64,000 nucleotides of DNA from Chlorobiaceae bacterium (GTDB taxonomy: Bacteria > Bacteroidota > Chlorobiia > Chlorobiales > Chlorobiaceae): assembly GCA_013334225.1 (NCBI GenBank), contig JAAXXY010000002.1:87561-151560 (forward strand). The letters are read 5' to 3'. The notes beneath the pieces were generated by a model. The model had not been told where the DNA came from, ran no database searches, and was given only the letters and a program-made list of their open reading frames with translations. Shown piece by piece: positions 36,250 to 46,578 of the stretch (the first letter of the stretch is position 1; each line of letters starts with the position of its first letter). A program made the position numbers and the translations under genes.

Positions 36250-38445
36250 ATGGCTGAACAAGTGAATCCGGCAGGAGTCAAGCCAAAGGGCTCTGTTCCA
36301 CCGCCCAAGGGGAGCGCTCCTTCGCCCAAAGGAAACGCTGCCTCCGGCGCTCCATCTGTAATCAAGGAGCAGGATGCCGCCAAAATGAGAAGATTTCTGT
36401 TCCAGCGGACAGAAACCCGTACCACTAAGTGGTATCAGATCTTCGATACCGAAAAGCTTGACGACGAGCAGGTGGTCGGTGGTCATCTCGCGCTGCTTGG
36501 CGTGATGGGCTATCTGATGGCAATCTACTACATCTCCGGTATTCAGGTTCTCCCCTGGGGGGCACCGGGATTCCATGACAACTGGTTCTACCTGACCATC
36601 AAACCCAGAATGGTCTCTCTTGGTATCGATACCTACAGCACGAAAACCGAAGATCTCGAGTTTGCAGCTTCCAATCTTATCGGCTGGGCAATTCTCCACA
36701 TCATTTCCGGTTCGATTCTGCTCTTCGGCGGCTGGCGTCACTGGACACACAATCTGACCAACCCGTTTACCGGACGTGCCGGCAATTTCCGTGATTTCAG
36801 GTTCCTCGGCAAATTCGGTGATGTCGTGTTCAGCGGAACAAGCGCAAAAACATACAAGGATGCACTTGGGCCTCATACTGTTTACATGTCTCTGCTTTTC
36901 CTCGGCTGGGGACTCGTCATGTGGCTCGTACTTGGCTTTGCTCCGATTCCTGATTTCCAGACCATCAACTCAGAGACATTCATGTCTTTTGTTTTCTGCG
37001 TGGTCTTTTTTGCTCTCGGCATCTACTGGTGGAACAATCCTCCGAATGCAGCCATTCATCTCAATGATGACATGAAAGCTGCTTTCTCTGTTCACCTGAC
37101 GGCAATAGGCTATATTAATATTGCACTCGGTGTCATCGCATTCGTTGCATTCCAGCAGCCGTCCTTCGCTCCCTATTACAAAAAGCTTGATGATCTGGTT
37201 TTCTACCTTTACGGTGAACCGTTCAACCGTGTAAGTTACAACTTCGTCGAAGAAGGCGGCAGGATCGTCTCCGGCGCGAAAGAATTCGCCGACTTCCCGG
37301 CATTCGCAATTCTTCCGAAGAGTGGCCAGTCATTCGGTATGTCGAGGGTGGTTACCAACCTGATTACCTTCAACCATATCATCTGCGGCGTACTCTATGT
37401 TTTCGCAGGTGTCTATCATGGCGGTCAGTACCTTCTCAAGATCCAGCTCAACGGTCTCTACAGCCAGATTAAATCCATCTGGATCGCAAAAGGACGTGAC
37501 CAGGAAGTACAGGTGAAGATTCTCGGTACCGTTATGGCGCTCTGTTTTGCAACAATGCTTTCAGTTTATGCAGTCATCGTATGGAACACGATCTGTGAAC
37601 TGAACATTTTCGGTACAAATATCATGATGTCATTCTACTGGCTGAAACCTCTTCCTGTCTTCCAGTGGATGTTTGCAGATCCGAGCATAAATGACTGGGT
37701 AATGGCTCATGTTATTACTGCAGGCTCTCTGTTCTCGCTGATCGCTCTTGTCCGTATCGCATTTTTCGCTCATACATCTCCTCTGTGGGATGACCTCGGC
37801 CTCAAAAAGAACTCCTATTCTTTCCCTTGCCTTGGACCGGTTTACGGCGGTACCTGCGGTGTATCGATCCAGGACCAGCTCTGGTTTGCGATGCTTTGGG
37901 GTATCAAAGGTCTTTCAGCGGTCTGCTGGTATATCGATGGTGCCTGGATTGCTTCCATGATGTATGGCGTACCTGCTGCAGATGCAAAAGCATGGGATTC
38001 GGTAGCCCATCTGCATCACCACTATACGTCGGGTATCTTCTATTACTTCTGGACGGAAACAGTGACGATTTTCTCGAGCTCGCATCTTTCGACCATTCTG
38101 ATGATCGGTCACCTCATATGGTTCATCAGCTTTGCTGTATGGTTTGAAGATCGCGGTTCACGTCTTGAAGGAGCTGATATTCAGACAAGAACCATTCGCT
38201 GGCTTGGCAAGAAGTTTCTCAATCGTGACGTGACTTTCAGGTTCCCTGTTCTCACGATTTCCGACTCGAAACTTGCCGGTACCTTCCTCTATTTCGGTGG
38301 TACCTTCATGCTGGTCTTTCTCTTTATTGCCAACGGTTTCTATCAGACCGATCAACCGCTGCCTCCAACGGTAAGTGATGCGTCTGTAACCGGACAGGCA
38401 TTGCTGACACAGGTTGTTGATTACCTGATGAAGCTGATTGCTTGA
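36250..38445 (+). CDS. pscA: Photosystem P840 reaction centre core protein PscA
   Basis: The homodimeric type I reaction-centre core, carrying the P840 special pair, the primary acceptor and half of the FX cluster in the cytoplasmic membrane. ATG 36250 follows AAAGGAG and gives 731 residues. A Pro/Lys/Gly-rich cytoplasmic tail (residues 1-40) precedes about 11 membrane helices. The FX-binding loop FPCLGPVYGGTCGVS has its two cysteines at residues 527 and 536; two Cys from each monomer hold the [4Fe-4S] cluster. The His-rich LHHHYTSGIFYYFWTETVT segment lies near residue 585. It is followed 90 bases later by pscB. This gene identifies the organism as a green sulfur bacterium. Confidence 0.99.
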   Translation: MAEQVNPAGVKPKGSVPPPKGSAPSPKGNAASGAPSVIKEQDAAKMRRFLFQRTETRTTKWYQIFDTEKLDDEQVVGGHLALLGVMGYLMAIYYISGIQVLPWGAPGFHDNWFYLTIKPRMVSLGIDTYSTKTEDLEFAASNLIGWAILHIISGSILLFGGWRHWTHNLTNPFTGRAGNFRDFRFLGKFGDVVFSGTSAKTYKDALGPHTVYMSLLFLGWGLVMWLVLGFAPIPDFQTINSETFMSFVFCVVFFALGIYWWNNPPNAAIHLNDDMKAAFSVHLTAIGYINIALGVIAFVAFQQPSFAPYYKKLDDLVFYLYGEPFNRVSYNFVEEGGRIVSGAKEFADFPAFAILPKSGQSFGMSRVVTNLITFNHIICGVLYVFAGVYHGGQYLLKIQLNGLYSQIKSIWIAKGRDQEVQVKILGTVMALCFATMLSVYAVIVWNTICELNIFGTNIMMSFYWLKPLPVFQWMFADPSINDWVMAHVITAGSLFSLIALVRIAFFAHTSPLWDDLGLKKNSYSFPCLGPVYGGTCGVSIQDQLWFAMLWGIKGLSAVCWYIDGAWIASMMYGVPAADAKAWDSVAHLHHHYTSGIFYYFWTETVTIFSSSHLSTILMIGHLIWFISFAVWFEDRGSRLEGADIQTRTIRWLGKKFLNRDVTFRFPVLTISDSKLAGTFLYFGGTFMLVFLFIANGFYQTDQPLPPTVSDASVTGQALLTQVVDYLMKLIA

Positions 38446-38535
38446 TTGTTGCATGGCAGGAGGTGTTTTCAGAACACCTCCTGCCGTGTTTGTTGCCATA
38501 ACACAGTTTATCATGTAATTAAATAGGAGGGTTTC

Positions 38536-39267
38536 ATGGCCGATCCTGTACAACAGCCAGATAAATCGACACCGCCGGCAAAAAATGCACCGGCAGCCCC
38601 ACCGAAGGGCGCAGCTCCGGCAGCAAAGCAGGTACAGGCAAAGGAGGCTCCAAAACCAAAGGAATCTCCTAAACCGAAAGAGTCTCCAAAACAGAGCGGA
38701 GGAAAGCTTCGGCTCGACGCGTTAAACGTCAATCTTGGAAGAACCGGATTGCCCCAGGAATCGGCTTTGCCTGTCAGGAAAGCAGCCCCGAAAGCAGCTC
38801 CAAAACCGGCTCCTAAGGCGGCGGCCCCAGCTCCGAAAGGCGCTCCGGCAGCGGCAGGTGAACCAGGTGCGAAACCTGCAGCCCCTGCTGCAAAAGGTGC
38901 TCCTGTACCATCTCAGCCCGCAGCACAGGCCCCGGTAAAAAAAGCAGCACCAAGGGCAAAATCGCATTATTTCATTCTTGAGAATCTTTGCGTGGGATGC
39001 GGTCTATGTCTTGATAAATGTCCACCGAAGGTCAATGCTATCGGTTACAAATTCTATGGTGATGTTCAGGAAGGCGGTTTCCGGTGTTATATCGATCAGG
39101 ATGCCTGTATTTCCTGTTCAGCATGTTTTTCAGGTGATGAATGTCCGTCAGGCGCACTTGTTGAAGTCCAACCTGATGGTCAGGTACTTGATTTCAGCTT
39201 TACGCCACCGGAAAGACTTGATTTTGATCTGAGATTCTTACACAGGTTCCACCGTGAGGTGCGATAG
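38536..39267 (+). CDS. pscB: Photosystem P840 reaction centre iron-sulfur protein PscB
   Basis: The peripheral subunit holding FA and FB, passing electrons from FX to soluble ferredoxin. A GGAGG site precedes ATG 38536. Residues 1-140 are an Ala/Pro/Lys-rich low-complexity extension, probably disordered. The C-terminal 100 residues are a two-cluster ferredoxin domain: CVGCGLCLDKCP near residue 150, and CISCSACFSGDECP near residue 191. The second motif has five residues before its last Cys instead of three. Co-transcribed with pscA and ended by a strong terminator. Confidence 0.98.
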   Translation: MADPVQQPDKSTPPAKNAPAAPPKGAAPAAKQVQAKEAPKPKESPKPKESPKQSGGKLRLDALNVNLGRTGLPQESALPVRKAAPKAAPKPAPKAAAPAPKGAPAAAGEPGAKPAAPAAKGAPVPSQPAAQAPVKKAAPRAKSHYFILENLCVGCGLCLDKCPPKVNAIGYKFYGDVQEGGFRCYIDQDACISCSACFSGDECPSGALVEVQPDGQVLDFSFTPPERLDFDLRFLHRFHREVR

Positions 39268-39307
39268 GGTAAGCTGATTATATCTGATTTACTATCGTTG
39301 CACAAAA

Positions 39308-39345
39308 GAGGCTGTCTCAGAAGAAAAATGAGGCAGCCTCTTCAT
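39308..39345 (+). terminator. Terminator hairpin of pscAB
   Basis: Stem GAGGCTGTCTCA (39308-39319) pairs with TGAGGCAGCCTC (39329-39340) with one G-T pair, then TTCATGTTT. Its stem is nearly the same as that of the hairpin at 40369-40402. Confidence 0.8.
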
Positions 39346-39550
39346 GTTTCAGAACATTTGAAAAACAGACGTCAGGTCGGCATCCTTTTTGCCGAAAAAA
39401 TATTCAATCAATAAATCTTCAGCTCTTGTCAGCAATCTTGATCAAGTCGCTAACCGTCTTTTCTTTGATAATTATCGACAGATAACTCCCGAAACACGAT
39501 GGAACCAAAGGCTTATATATAACATGGATTTATGAGAGAGCTTCTTTTTT

Positions 39551-40357
39551 ATGAATTCAGCCGCTGATATGCAGGAAAAGACAAACGATTCGCTACATAA
39601 TGATTCTTTTAAAGGATCAAAACAAAAAAGTCAGGATGCCCTGGCACTTGTTATCATACCAACTTTCAACGAGTCTGAGAACATCGGGCGCCTGCTGAAG
39701 GAAATATCTTCTCTTTATCCGAAAACAGTCGATCTTCTTGTTATCGATGATAATTCGCCGGATGGAACAGCAGAGATTGTGAGATCGTTACAGCAGGAAA
39801 TTCGTAGTCTGTATCTTCTTGAGAGGGAAAAGAAACTTGGCCTTGGAACCGCATATATAGCAGGCTTCCAATATGCTTTGAAAAATAAATACCGCTATGT
39901 GCTCGAGATGGATGCGGATTTTTCACATGATCCGAAGGAAATCGGGGTGTTTCTTGAAGCAATGAGGAGTGCTGATCTCGTAATAGGTTCACGCTACATG
40001 AATAATACAGTAAATGTCGTGAACTGGCCTCTCGGGAGACTGATACTATCAAAAATGGCGAGCTATTACTCAAGGATCATTACCGGCCTTCCGATTGATG
40101 ATCCAACAAGCGGATTCAAATGCTTCAGTGCCGATGTTCTCCGCGCTCTGGATCTTGGAAAAGTTCACTCCCAGGGTTATTCATTCCAGATAGAGATTAA
40201 TTTCAGGGTATGGAAAAAAGGATATACCATCCGTGAAATCCCTATAATTTTTGTTGACAGGTCTGTGGGGAAATCAAAAATGACGAAACGGAACATCAGG
40301 GAAGCCATTTGGATTGTCTGGCTTCTCAAAATAAAATCATTGGTTGGCTTGATGTAG
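39551..40357 (+). CDS. Glycosyltransferase family 2, polyprenyl-phosphate mannosyltransferase-like
   Basis: A GT-A enzyme of 268 residues resembling dolichol/polyprenol-phosphate mannose synthase (DPM1 type). Motifs in order are IIPTFNESENIGRLL, VIDDNSPDGTAEI (nucleotide-binding Asp pair), LGLGTAYIAGF, LEMDADFSHDP (metal-binding DAD), and GSRYM, then GFKCFSADVLRAL. There are no C-terminal membrane helices, so it would act at the membrane surface. The first 35 residues are polar and not part of the domain; a start at Met8 is also possible. Flanked on both sides by near-identical hairpins. Confidence 0.88.
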   Translation: MNSAADMQEKTNDSLHNDSFKGSKQKSQDALALVIIPTFNESENIGRLLKEISSLYPKTVDLLVIDDNSPDGTAEIVRSLQQEIRSLYLLEREKKLGLGTAYIAGFQYALKNKYRYVLEMDADFSHDPKEIGVFLEAMRSADLVIGSRYMNNTVNVVNWPLGRLILSKMASYYSRIITGLPIDDPTSGFKCFSADVLRALDLGKVHSQGYSFQIEINFRVWKKGYTIREIPIIFVDRSVGKSKMTKRNIREAIWIVWLLKIKSLVGLM

Positions 40358-40368
40358 GGGAAAGACAA

Positions 40369-40402
40369 GAGGCTGCCTCAAATATGCATTTGAAGCAGCC
40401 TC
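40369..40402. terminator. Bidirectional hairpin between the GT2 and EF-G-like genes
   Basis: GAGGCTGCCTCAAAT pairs with ATTTGAAGCAGCCTC. It lies between two convergent genes and shares the GAGGCTG-TCTCA stem with the pscAB terminator. T-tracts are weak, so it may work as a processing or Rho-assisted end. Confidence 0.65.
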
Positions 40403-40420
40403 ATCGATGATTCTGCGGTA

Positions 40421-42493
40421 TCAGTTTTCTTTTGCGTTGATAATCTGCTGTGCGATATCGGGTGGTGCTTCTTCGTAATGGCTGAAATTGTAAGAGTACC
40501 TTGCTCTGCTCTGGGTCAGACGAGTAAGTGCATGGTGGAATGTAGTCAACGCGGATTGTGGTATGAGTGCCCTGACGACCTGCATTCTGACATCAGCATC
40601 CATACCGAGGATCTTTCCTCGTTTGCTTGAAATCTCGCCGACGATTTCTCCGGTATACTGATCGGGGGCATACACATTAAGGGCATATATCGGTTCGAGC
40701 AGGAACGGTTTCGCTTTTTCGAAAGCATTCTTGAATGCCATGCTCCCTGCAATTTTAAATGCGAATTCGGAACTGTCGACCGGGTGGTGGGAGCCGTCAT
40801 AGGCGATCGCTTTAAGGTCCACAATGGGATAACCGGCAAGAATTCCGGTTGTAATGGTTTCCCGAAGTCCTTTTTCAACAGCAGGCAGGTAGCGGGTAGG
40901 CACGACTCCGCCGACAACCTCGCTAGAGAATTCGAAGCCAGTATCACGTGGAAGCGGCTCGAGCCTTACCCAGACATCGCCGTACTGCCCGCGTCCTCCT
41001 GATTGTTTCTTGTATTTGCCCTGGGCGGATGACGAGAGGCGGATTGTTTCCCTGTAAGGTATTTTTATTGGAGCGATTTCTACCTTCACATTGAATTTAG
41101 CCTGAAGGCGGGTGATGATCGTATCGAGATGTGTTTCGCCAAGTGTTTTCAGAATAGTCTGATTGAACTCTATATCGTGATCGACTGTAAAGCTCGGGTC
41201 CTCTTCGTGAAGGTGCTGCAAGCCTGATGAAATTTTTTCTTCGTCGCCCTGGGCTACAGGTACGATTGCCGAAGCAAGCATTGGCGAGGGGAAGATTATG
41301 GGAGTGATCCTGCAGCTTGACCCCTTGTCAGCGAGAGTATCGTTGGTGTGTGCATCTTTAAGTTTAACGACCATTCCTATGTCGCCGGCAAGCAAGCTGT
41401 CGACCGGAATTTTTTTCTGGCCGAGCATGACGTAAACCTGTCCGAGCTTTTCAAACTGTCCGGTCTGGACGTCAATAAGCTCATGACCGGATTCGAGATG
41501 TCCGGAATACACCCTCAGATAGGATATCTCACCTACGCGAGGTTCTGACATGGTTTTGAAAATGAATGCGACCGTTGTTCCTGAAGGTTCCGGCTGGAGC
41601 AGCTTTTCAGTTTCGTCGACCGTGCAGATCGCATGTTCGGGACCGCGCTCGATCGGAGACGGACAGATGTTGACAATGACGTTGAGCAGGCGTTCCGTTC
41701 CAATGAGATGGAGCGGGGATGTACAGAAAACAGGGAAAAAGGTTCTTGTTACCAGTGCGGATTTGATGCCTGTTCTCAATTCCTCCTCGCTGAGGTTTCC
41801 TTCCTCGAAAAATTTGTTCATCAGCACCTCGTCCGTTTCGGCAACCGCTTCGACAAGCTGCTGGTGCATTTCCTCCGCACGTTTCAGATAAAGGTCGGGA
41901 ATGTCGGAAACAGTCATGCTTCCGGGTTTGTCAGGTGTGAACTCGAGCTGCTTCATCATAAGGATATCGATGAGTACATGGTGGCCGAGCCCTTCTTCAA
42001 TAGGAAACTGAATGGGAGTGACAAGATGGCCGAAATGGTCCTTGAGCTGCATTATGGATTCGTTGAAGCTTGCCCTGTCAGCATCGAGTTTCGAGAGGAC
42101 GAACATGGTCGGTTTGTAGTACTCTTTGGTGTACTCCCATATTGTATCGGTTCCGACTTCAACACCCGTTGCGGCATTAACGCTTATCAGTACGGTATCT
42201 GCCACTCTCATGGCTGATTTGACGTCGCCATGAAAGTCGAGCAATCCCGGAGTGTCTATGATATTTATCTTGCATTCGTTCCAGAAACCATGAACAAGGC
42301 TGGTATTCAGACTGTGCTTTTTCTGAATTTCATCAGTGGAGTAATCGGAGAGGGTATTTCCATCATCAATACTTCCAAGTCGATTTATTACACCCATCGT
42401 AAGGGCAAGAGATTCCGTAAGCATGGTCTTGCCGCATCCGGCATGACCAGTAATGACAATGTTGCGCAGTTTGTCCGGTTGTACGGCTTGCAT
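40421..42493 (-). CDS. Divergent elongation factor G paralogue (EF-G-2-like GTPase)
   Basis: A translational GTPase of 690 residues with the EF-G domain order: G domain, beta-barrel, and domains III-V ending in the KRGKILGMDAD segment. The GTP motifs are atypical: P-loop GHAGCGKT at 16-23, DTPGLLDF at 80-87 (Leu where canonical EF-G has the catalytic His), and SKLD at 134-137 instead of NKxD. This matches the second EF-G class, known from Thermus EF-G-2, rather than canonical FusA. Its role in translation is unclear. The usual fusA next to the str ribosomal genes is not in this window. Confidence 0.85.
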   Translation of the reverse strand: MQAVQPDKLRNIVITGHAGCGKTMLTESLALTMGVINRLGSIDDGNTLSDYSTDEIQKKHSLNTSLVHGFWNECKINIIDTPGLLDFHGDVKSAMRVADTVLISVNAATGVEVGTDTIWEYTKEYYKPTMFVLSKLDADRASFNESIMQLKDHFGHLVTPIQFPIEEGLGHHVLIDILMMKQLEFTPDKPGSMTVSDIPDLYLKRAEEMHQQLVEAVAETDEVLMNKFFEEGNLSEEELRTGIKSALVTRTFFPVFCTSPLHLIGTERLLNVIVNICPSPIERGPEHAICTVDETEKLLQPEPSGTTVAFIFKTMSEPRVGEISYLRVYSGHLESGHELIDVQTGQFEKLGQVYVMLGQKKIPVDSLLAGDIGMVVKLKDAHTNDTLADKGSSCRITPIIFPSPMLASAIVPVAQGDEEKISSGLQHLHEEDPSFTVDHDIEFNQTILKTLGETHLDTIITRLQAKFNVKVEIAPIKIPYRETIRLSSSAQGKYKKQSGGRGQYGDVWVRLEPLPRDTGFEFSSEVVGGVVPTRYLPAVEKGLRETITTGILAGYPIVDLKAIAYDGSHHPVDSSEFAFKIAGSMAFKNAFEKAKPFLLEPIYALNVYAPDQYTGEIVGEISSKRGKILGMDADVRMQVVRALIPQSALTTFHHALTRLTQSRARYSYNFSHYEEAPPDIAQQIINAKEN

Positions 42494-42726
42494 GGCTGGA
42501 CTCCTTGGTTGAATTTAATGGTGATCTTGCGGGCCATTGTAAAGAAGATCGGTGTGGTCAGATTAACTGGCGGAAAACAGATCATAAAGTTAATAATAAA
42601 CAAAAAAAAGTCTTTTTTGCTCTTGTCGCGAGGATGATTTGGTAACGAAAAAAGAATATATTTTCTGTTTATATCGGCAATGATCAATATTCACTGCCTG
42701 TTCAGATTCAGTTTATCCTTGTATAA

Positions 42727-44058
<1,332 letters not shown>

Positions 44059-44077
44059 ACATAGCTCGATAATATGC

Positions 44078-44114
44078 AGGGAACCTCATTCAACCGGGGT
44101 TCCCTTTGCTTTTT
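44078..44114 (+). terminator. Rho-independent terminator of eno
   Basis: Stem AGGGAACC (44078-44085) pairs with GGTTCCCT (44098-44105); T-rich TTGCTTTTTT follows. Confidence 0.85.
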
Positions 44115-44173
44115 TCCCGTTTTGATGCGAAGGCTGCAGTACCTGCAGGTTCAGTGTAAAAAGCTTATGAGGG

Positions 44174-44482
44174 ATGAAAAATATTGTCAATTCGAGTTGG
44201 GAATATATACGGGAAAACCCGAAAAGAGTTTTTTTTCAGGTTGGTTTCGTTCTTTTTGTCATCTGGATGCTTTTCGATGATCTGGGTATCATTAAAAGAA
44301 TCAGGATGGAAACGGAGCATCGCATGCTTCTTGAACGTCTGCAACAGCAAAAGCAGAAAATTCTTGAAAATGAAGAACGCATCCAGAACGCCAAAAAACC
44401 GGACAGCATCGAAAAGGCTGCACGGGAGAAATATAATTTCCGTAAACAGGGTGAAACCCTTTTTATCATAAGAGATCAGTAA
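44174..44482 (+). CDS. FtsB/DivIC-type septum formation initiator
   Basis: A 102-residue bitopic protein. A short basic cytoplasmic part (residues 1-19) is followed by one membrane helix (VFFQVGFVLFVIWMLF), a coiled coil (residues 38-68, rich in Glu/Gln/Lys/Leu) and the conserved small domain (PDSIEKAAREKYNFRKQGE then LFII), the FtsB/DivIC hallmark. Family members link FtsQ and FtsL in the divisome. It lies 25 bases upstream of ispG, so the two may be co-transcribed. Confidence 0.88.
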   Translation: MKNIVNSSWEYIRENPKRVFFQVGFVLFVIWMLFDDLGIIKRIRMETEHRMLLERLQQQKQKILENEERIQNAKKPDSIEKAAREKYNFRKQGETLFIIRDQ

Positions 44483-44507
44483 TTTTCATACAACGCGTTA
44501 TAATTCA

Positions 44508-46565
44508 ATGTACCAGTACCGCCGCCGTTTAACCCGTGAAGTTTCTTTTGGAAAAATTGCACTTGGCGGGTACCAGCCCATAAGAGTGGAATCCATGACC
44601 AATACTCATACCATGGATACCGAGGCAACCGTTCAGCAGTGCAGAAGGCTGTATGAAGCTGGTTGCGAGATCATCCGTCTGACCGTCCCTACCGAGAAAG
44701 ATGCCGAAAACCTCCGAGCTATCCGTGACCAGCTTCGTCGGGACAAAATCGATACGCCTCTTGTCGCTGATATACATTTTTCTGCCCGCGCAGCCTTGAA
44801 AGCCGTCGAATTTGTCGAGAATATCCGCGTCAATCCCGGAAACTATGCCACAAAACAGAAGTTTTCTGCTGACGACTATACTGATGCAGAATATCGCGAA
44901 GAGCTCGAGCATGTTCGTGAAGAGTTTGCCCCGCTGGTGGAAAAAGCCAGGAAATACGGTGCTTCCATGAGGATCGGTACAAATCACGGTTCGTTGTCCG
45001 ACCGGGTCGTGAGTCGTTACGGCAATTCGCCCGAAGGTATGGTTGAAGCGGCGCTTGAATTCGCAAGGATTTGTGAAGACCTTGGTTATTACGATCTCCT
45101 GTTTTCCATGAAATCTTCCAATGTCAGGGTGATGATACAGGCATACCGTCTCCTTGTCATGAAAGCGGATGCTGAGCTGCGTTATGCGTATCCGTTGCAT
45201 CTCGGCGTGACAGAAGCTGGAGACGGTGATGAAGGGCGAGTCAAATCTGCCATGGGAATCGGTGCGTTGCTTGAAGACGGACTTGGTGACACGATCCGGG
45301 TTTCCCTGACGGAAGACCCCGTCAACGAGGTTCCGGTCGGTTTTGCTATCGTGAAAAAATACAATGACTTCCATCTTGTAAAAGGTGACCGTGGCCGTTT
45401 ACCCCTGAAACAGGTTGTCGAAAGCCGCAACCTCTCTGCAGTAGAGTCAGTTTCAATGGGGGAAGATCTGCCGTTCGACCCGTTTACCTATCAGCGCAGG
45501 TCATCTGCCCTGATCGAAATTGCCGGTGTTCCTCTTGGCGCCGATATGCTTCCCGGAGTTGAAACAGTGGTTCACACTCCTCTGGTCAGGCGAGAGGAAA
45601 TTTTCGAAGAACTTCGAGCAAGGCTTGCCCCCGAAAAGCCCATGGATGCCATCCGTTCCGAATTTGCCGAAATACGCGTCACTTCGGAAAACGATCTTGC
45701 GCTGCTTGATGATCTTCTTAAAAGACTGGGGGATGCAGGTCGTTTCGTTTCAGTGGTAACCGTCGATACAGCACTTTTCATCAACCTTCTTGACAAGGTG
45801 AGCAAGGCGAGGCTCGAGATTCTTGAAGGGGAAATGCTTGGTACCGATTTTCTTCGGCATCTTGCAGGCAGTCACCGTGCCGTCATGGAGTTAAGCTTTG
45901 TCCATGAACAGTCCGGAGAATCGGTGCCTGCCGAGGTTCTTGCAAGTCTCGCTGAAAAGCTTCGTATACAGGGGCAGAGGAATCTCATGTTTTCCATTGT
46001 TTCGGAACAGGAAGTTTTCACCTGCAGGAAGCTTGTACAGGTATTCAAAAAACGCTCACTCGATTATCCGCTTGTTGTGCGTTTCAGGAGCAGTGCGTCC
46101 GGTCGGCTTGAAAATCTTATCGAGAGCTCGATCCAGGCAGGCACGCTCTTCTGTGACGGCATCGGTGACATGATCGGGCTTGATACGGCTCTTCCTGCCG
46201 GGGATGAAATCAATCTGGCATTCAATATCCTGCAGGGTGCAAGGGTGAGAATGTCAAAAACTGAATTCATTTCCTGCCCGGGCTGCGGCAGAACCTATTT
46301 TGATCTGGAACATGCAACCGCAGACATCAAGGAGCGTACAGGGCATCTGAAAGGCCTGAAGATCGGGATCATGGGTTGTATTGTCAACGGGCCCGGTGAA
46401 ATGGCGGATGCCGATTTCGGGTATGTCGGAGCCGGAAAAAACCGGATCAGCCTGTATGTAGGCCGGGAGTGTGTTGAGGAAAATATCCCGGAATCGGAAG
46501 CTGTTGACCGTCTGATCGGACTGATCAGGGAGCGGGGCAAATGGGTTGATCCGGTTCAGGTGTGA
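44508..46565 (+). CDS. ispG: 4-hydroxy-3-methylbut-2-en-1-yl diphosphate synthase, long form
   Basis: The penultimate enzyme of the MEP isoprenoid pathway, using a [4Fe-4S] cluster to reduce MEcPP to HMBPP. At 685 residues it is the long form seen in Bacteroidetes/Chlorobi, Chlamydia and plants: an N-terminal TIM barrel (VESMTNTHTMDTEA, RVNPGNYA), an inserted domain of about 250 residues (roughly 300-550), and a C-terminal iron-sulfur domain. The cluster ligands are in FISCPGCGRTYFDLE and IGIMGCIVNGPGEM. The pathway supplies quinones, carotenoids and the chlorophyll tails of chlorosomes. An SDR gene follows after 13 bases. Confidence 0.97.
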   Translation: MYQYRRRLTREVSFGKIALGGYQPIRVESMTNTHTMDTEATVQQCRRLYEAGCEIIRLTVPTEKDAENLRAIRDQLRRDKIDTPLVADIHFSARAALKAVEFVENIRVNPGNYATKQKFSADDYTDAEYREELEHVREEFAPLVEKARKYGASMRIGTNHGSLSDRVVSRYGNSPEGMVEAALEFARICEDLGYYDLLFSMKSSNVRVMIQAYRLLVMKADAELRYAYPLHLGVTEAGDGDEGRVKSAMGIGALLEDGLGDTIRVSLTEDPVNEVPVGFAIVKKYNDFHLVKGDRGRLPLKQVVESRNLSAVESVSMGEDLPFDPFTYQRRSSALIEIAGVPLGADMLPGVETVVHTPLVRREEIFEELRARLAPEKPMDAIRSEFAEIRVTSENDLALLDDLLKRLGDAGRFVSVVTVDTALFINLLDKVSKARLEILEGEMLGTDFLRHLAGSHRAVMELSFVHEQSGESVPAEVLASLAEKLRIQGQRNLMFSIVSEQEVFTCRKLVQVFKKRSLDYPLVVRFRSSASGRLENLIESSIQAGTLFCDGIGDMIGLDTALPAGDEINLAFNILQGARVRMSKTEFISCPGCGRTYFDLEHATADIKERTGHLKGLKIGIMGCIVNGPGEMADADFGYVGAGKNRISLYVGRECVEENIPESEAVDRLIGLIRERGKWVDPVQV

Positions 46566-46578
46566 ATTCGGGGCCCTC

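Noticed and set aside
44529..45374. A 281-codon minus-strand open frame within ispG
   Set aside because: It overlaps conserved ispG coding sequence and matches no family; it is an antisense shadow.
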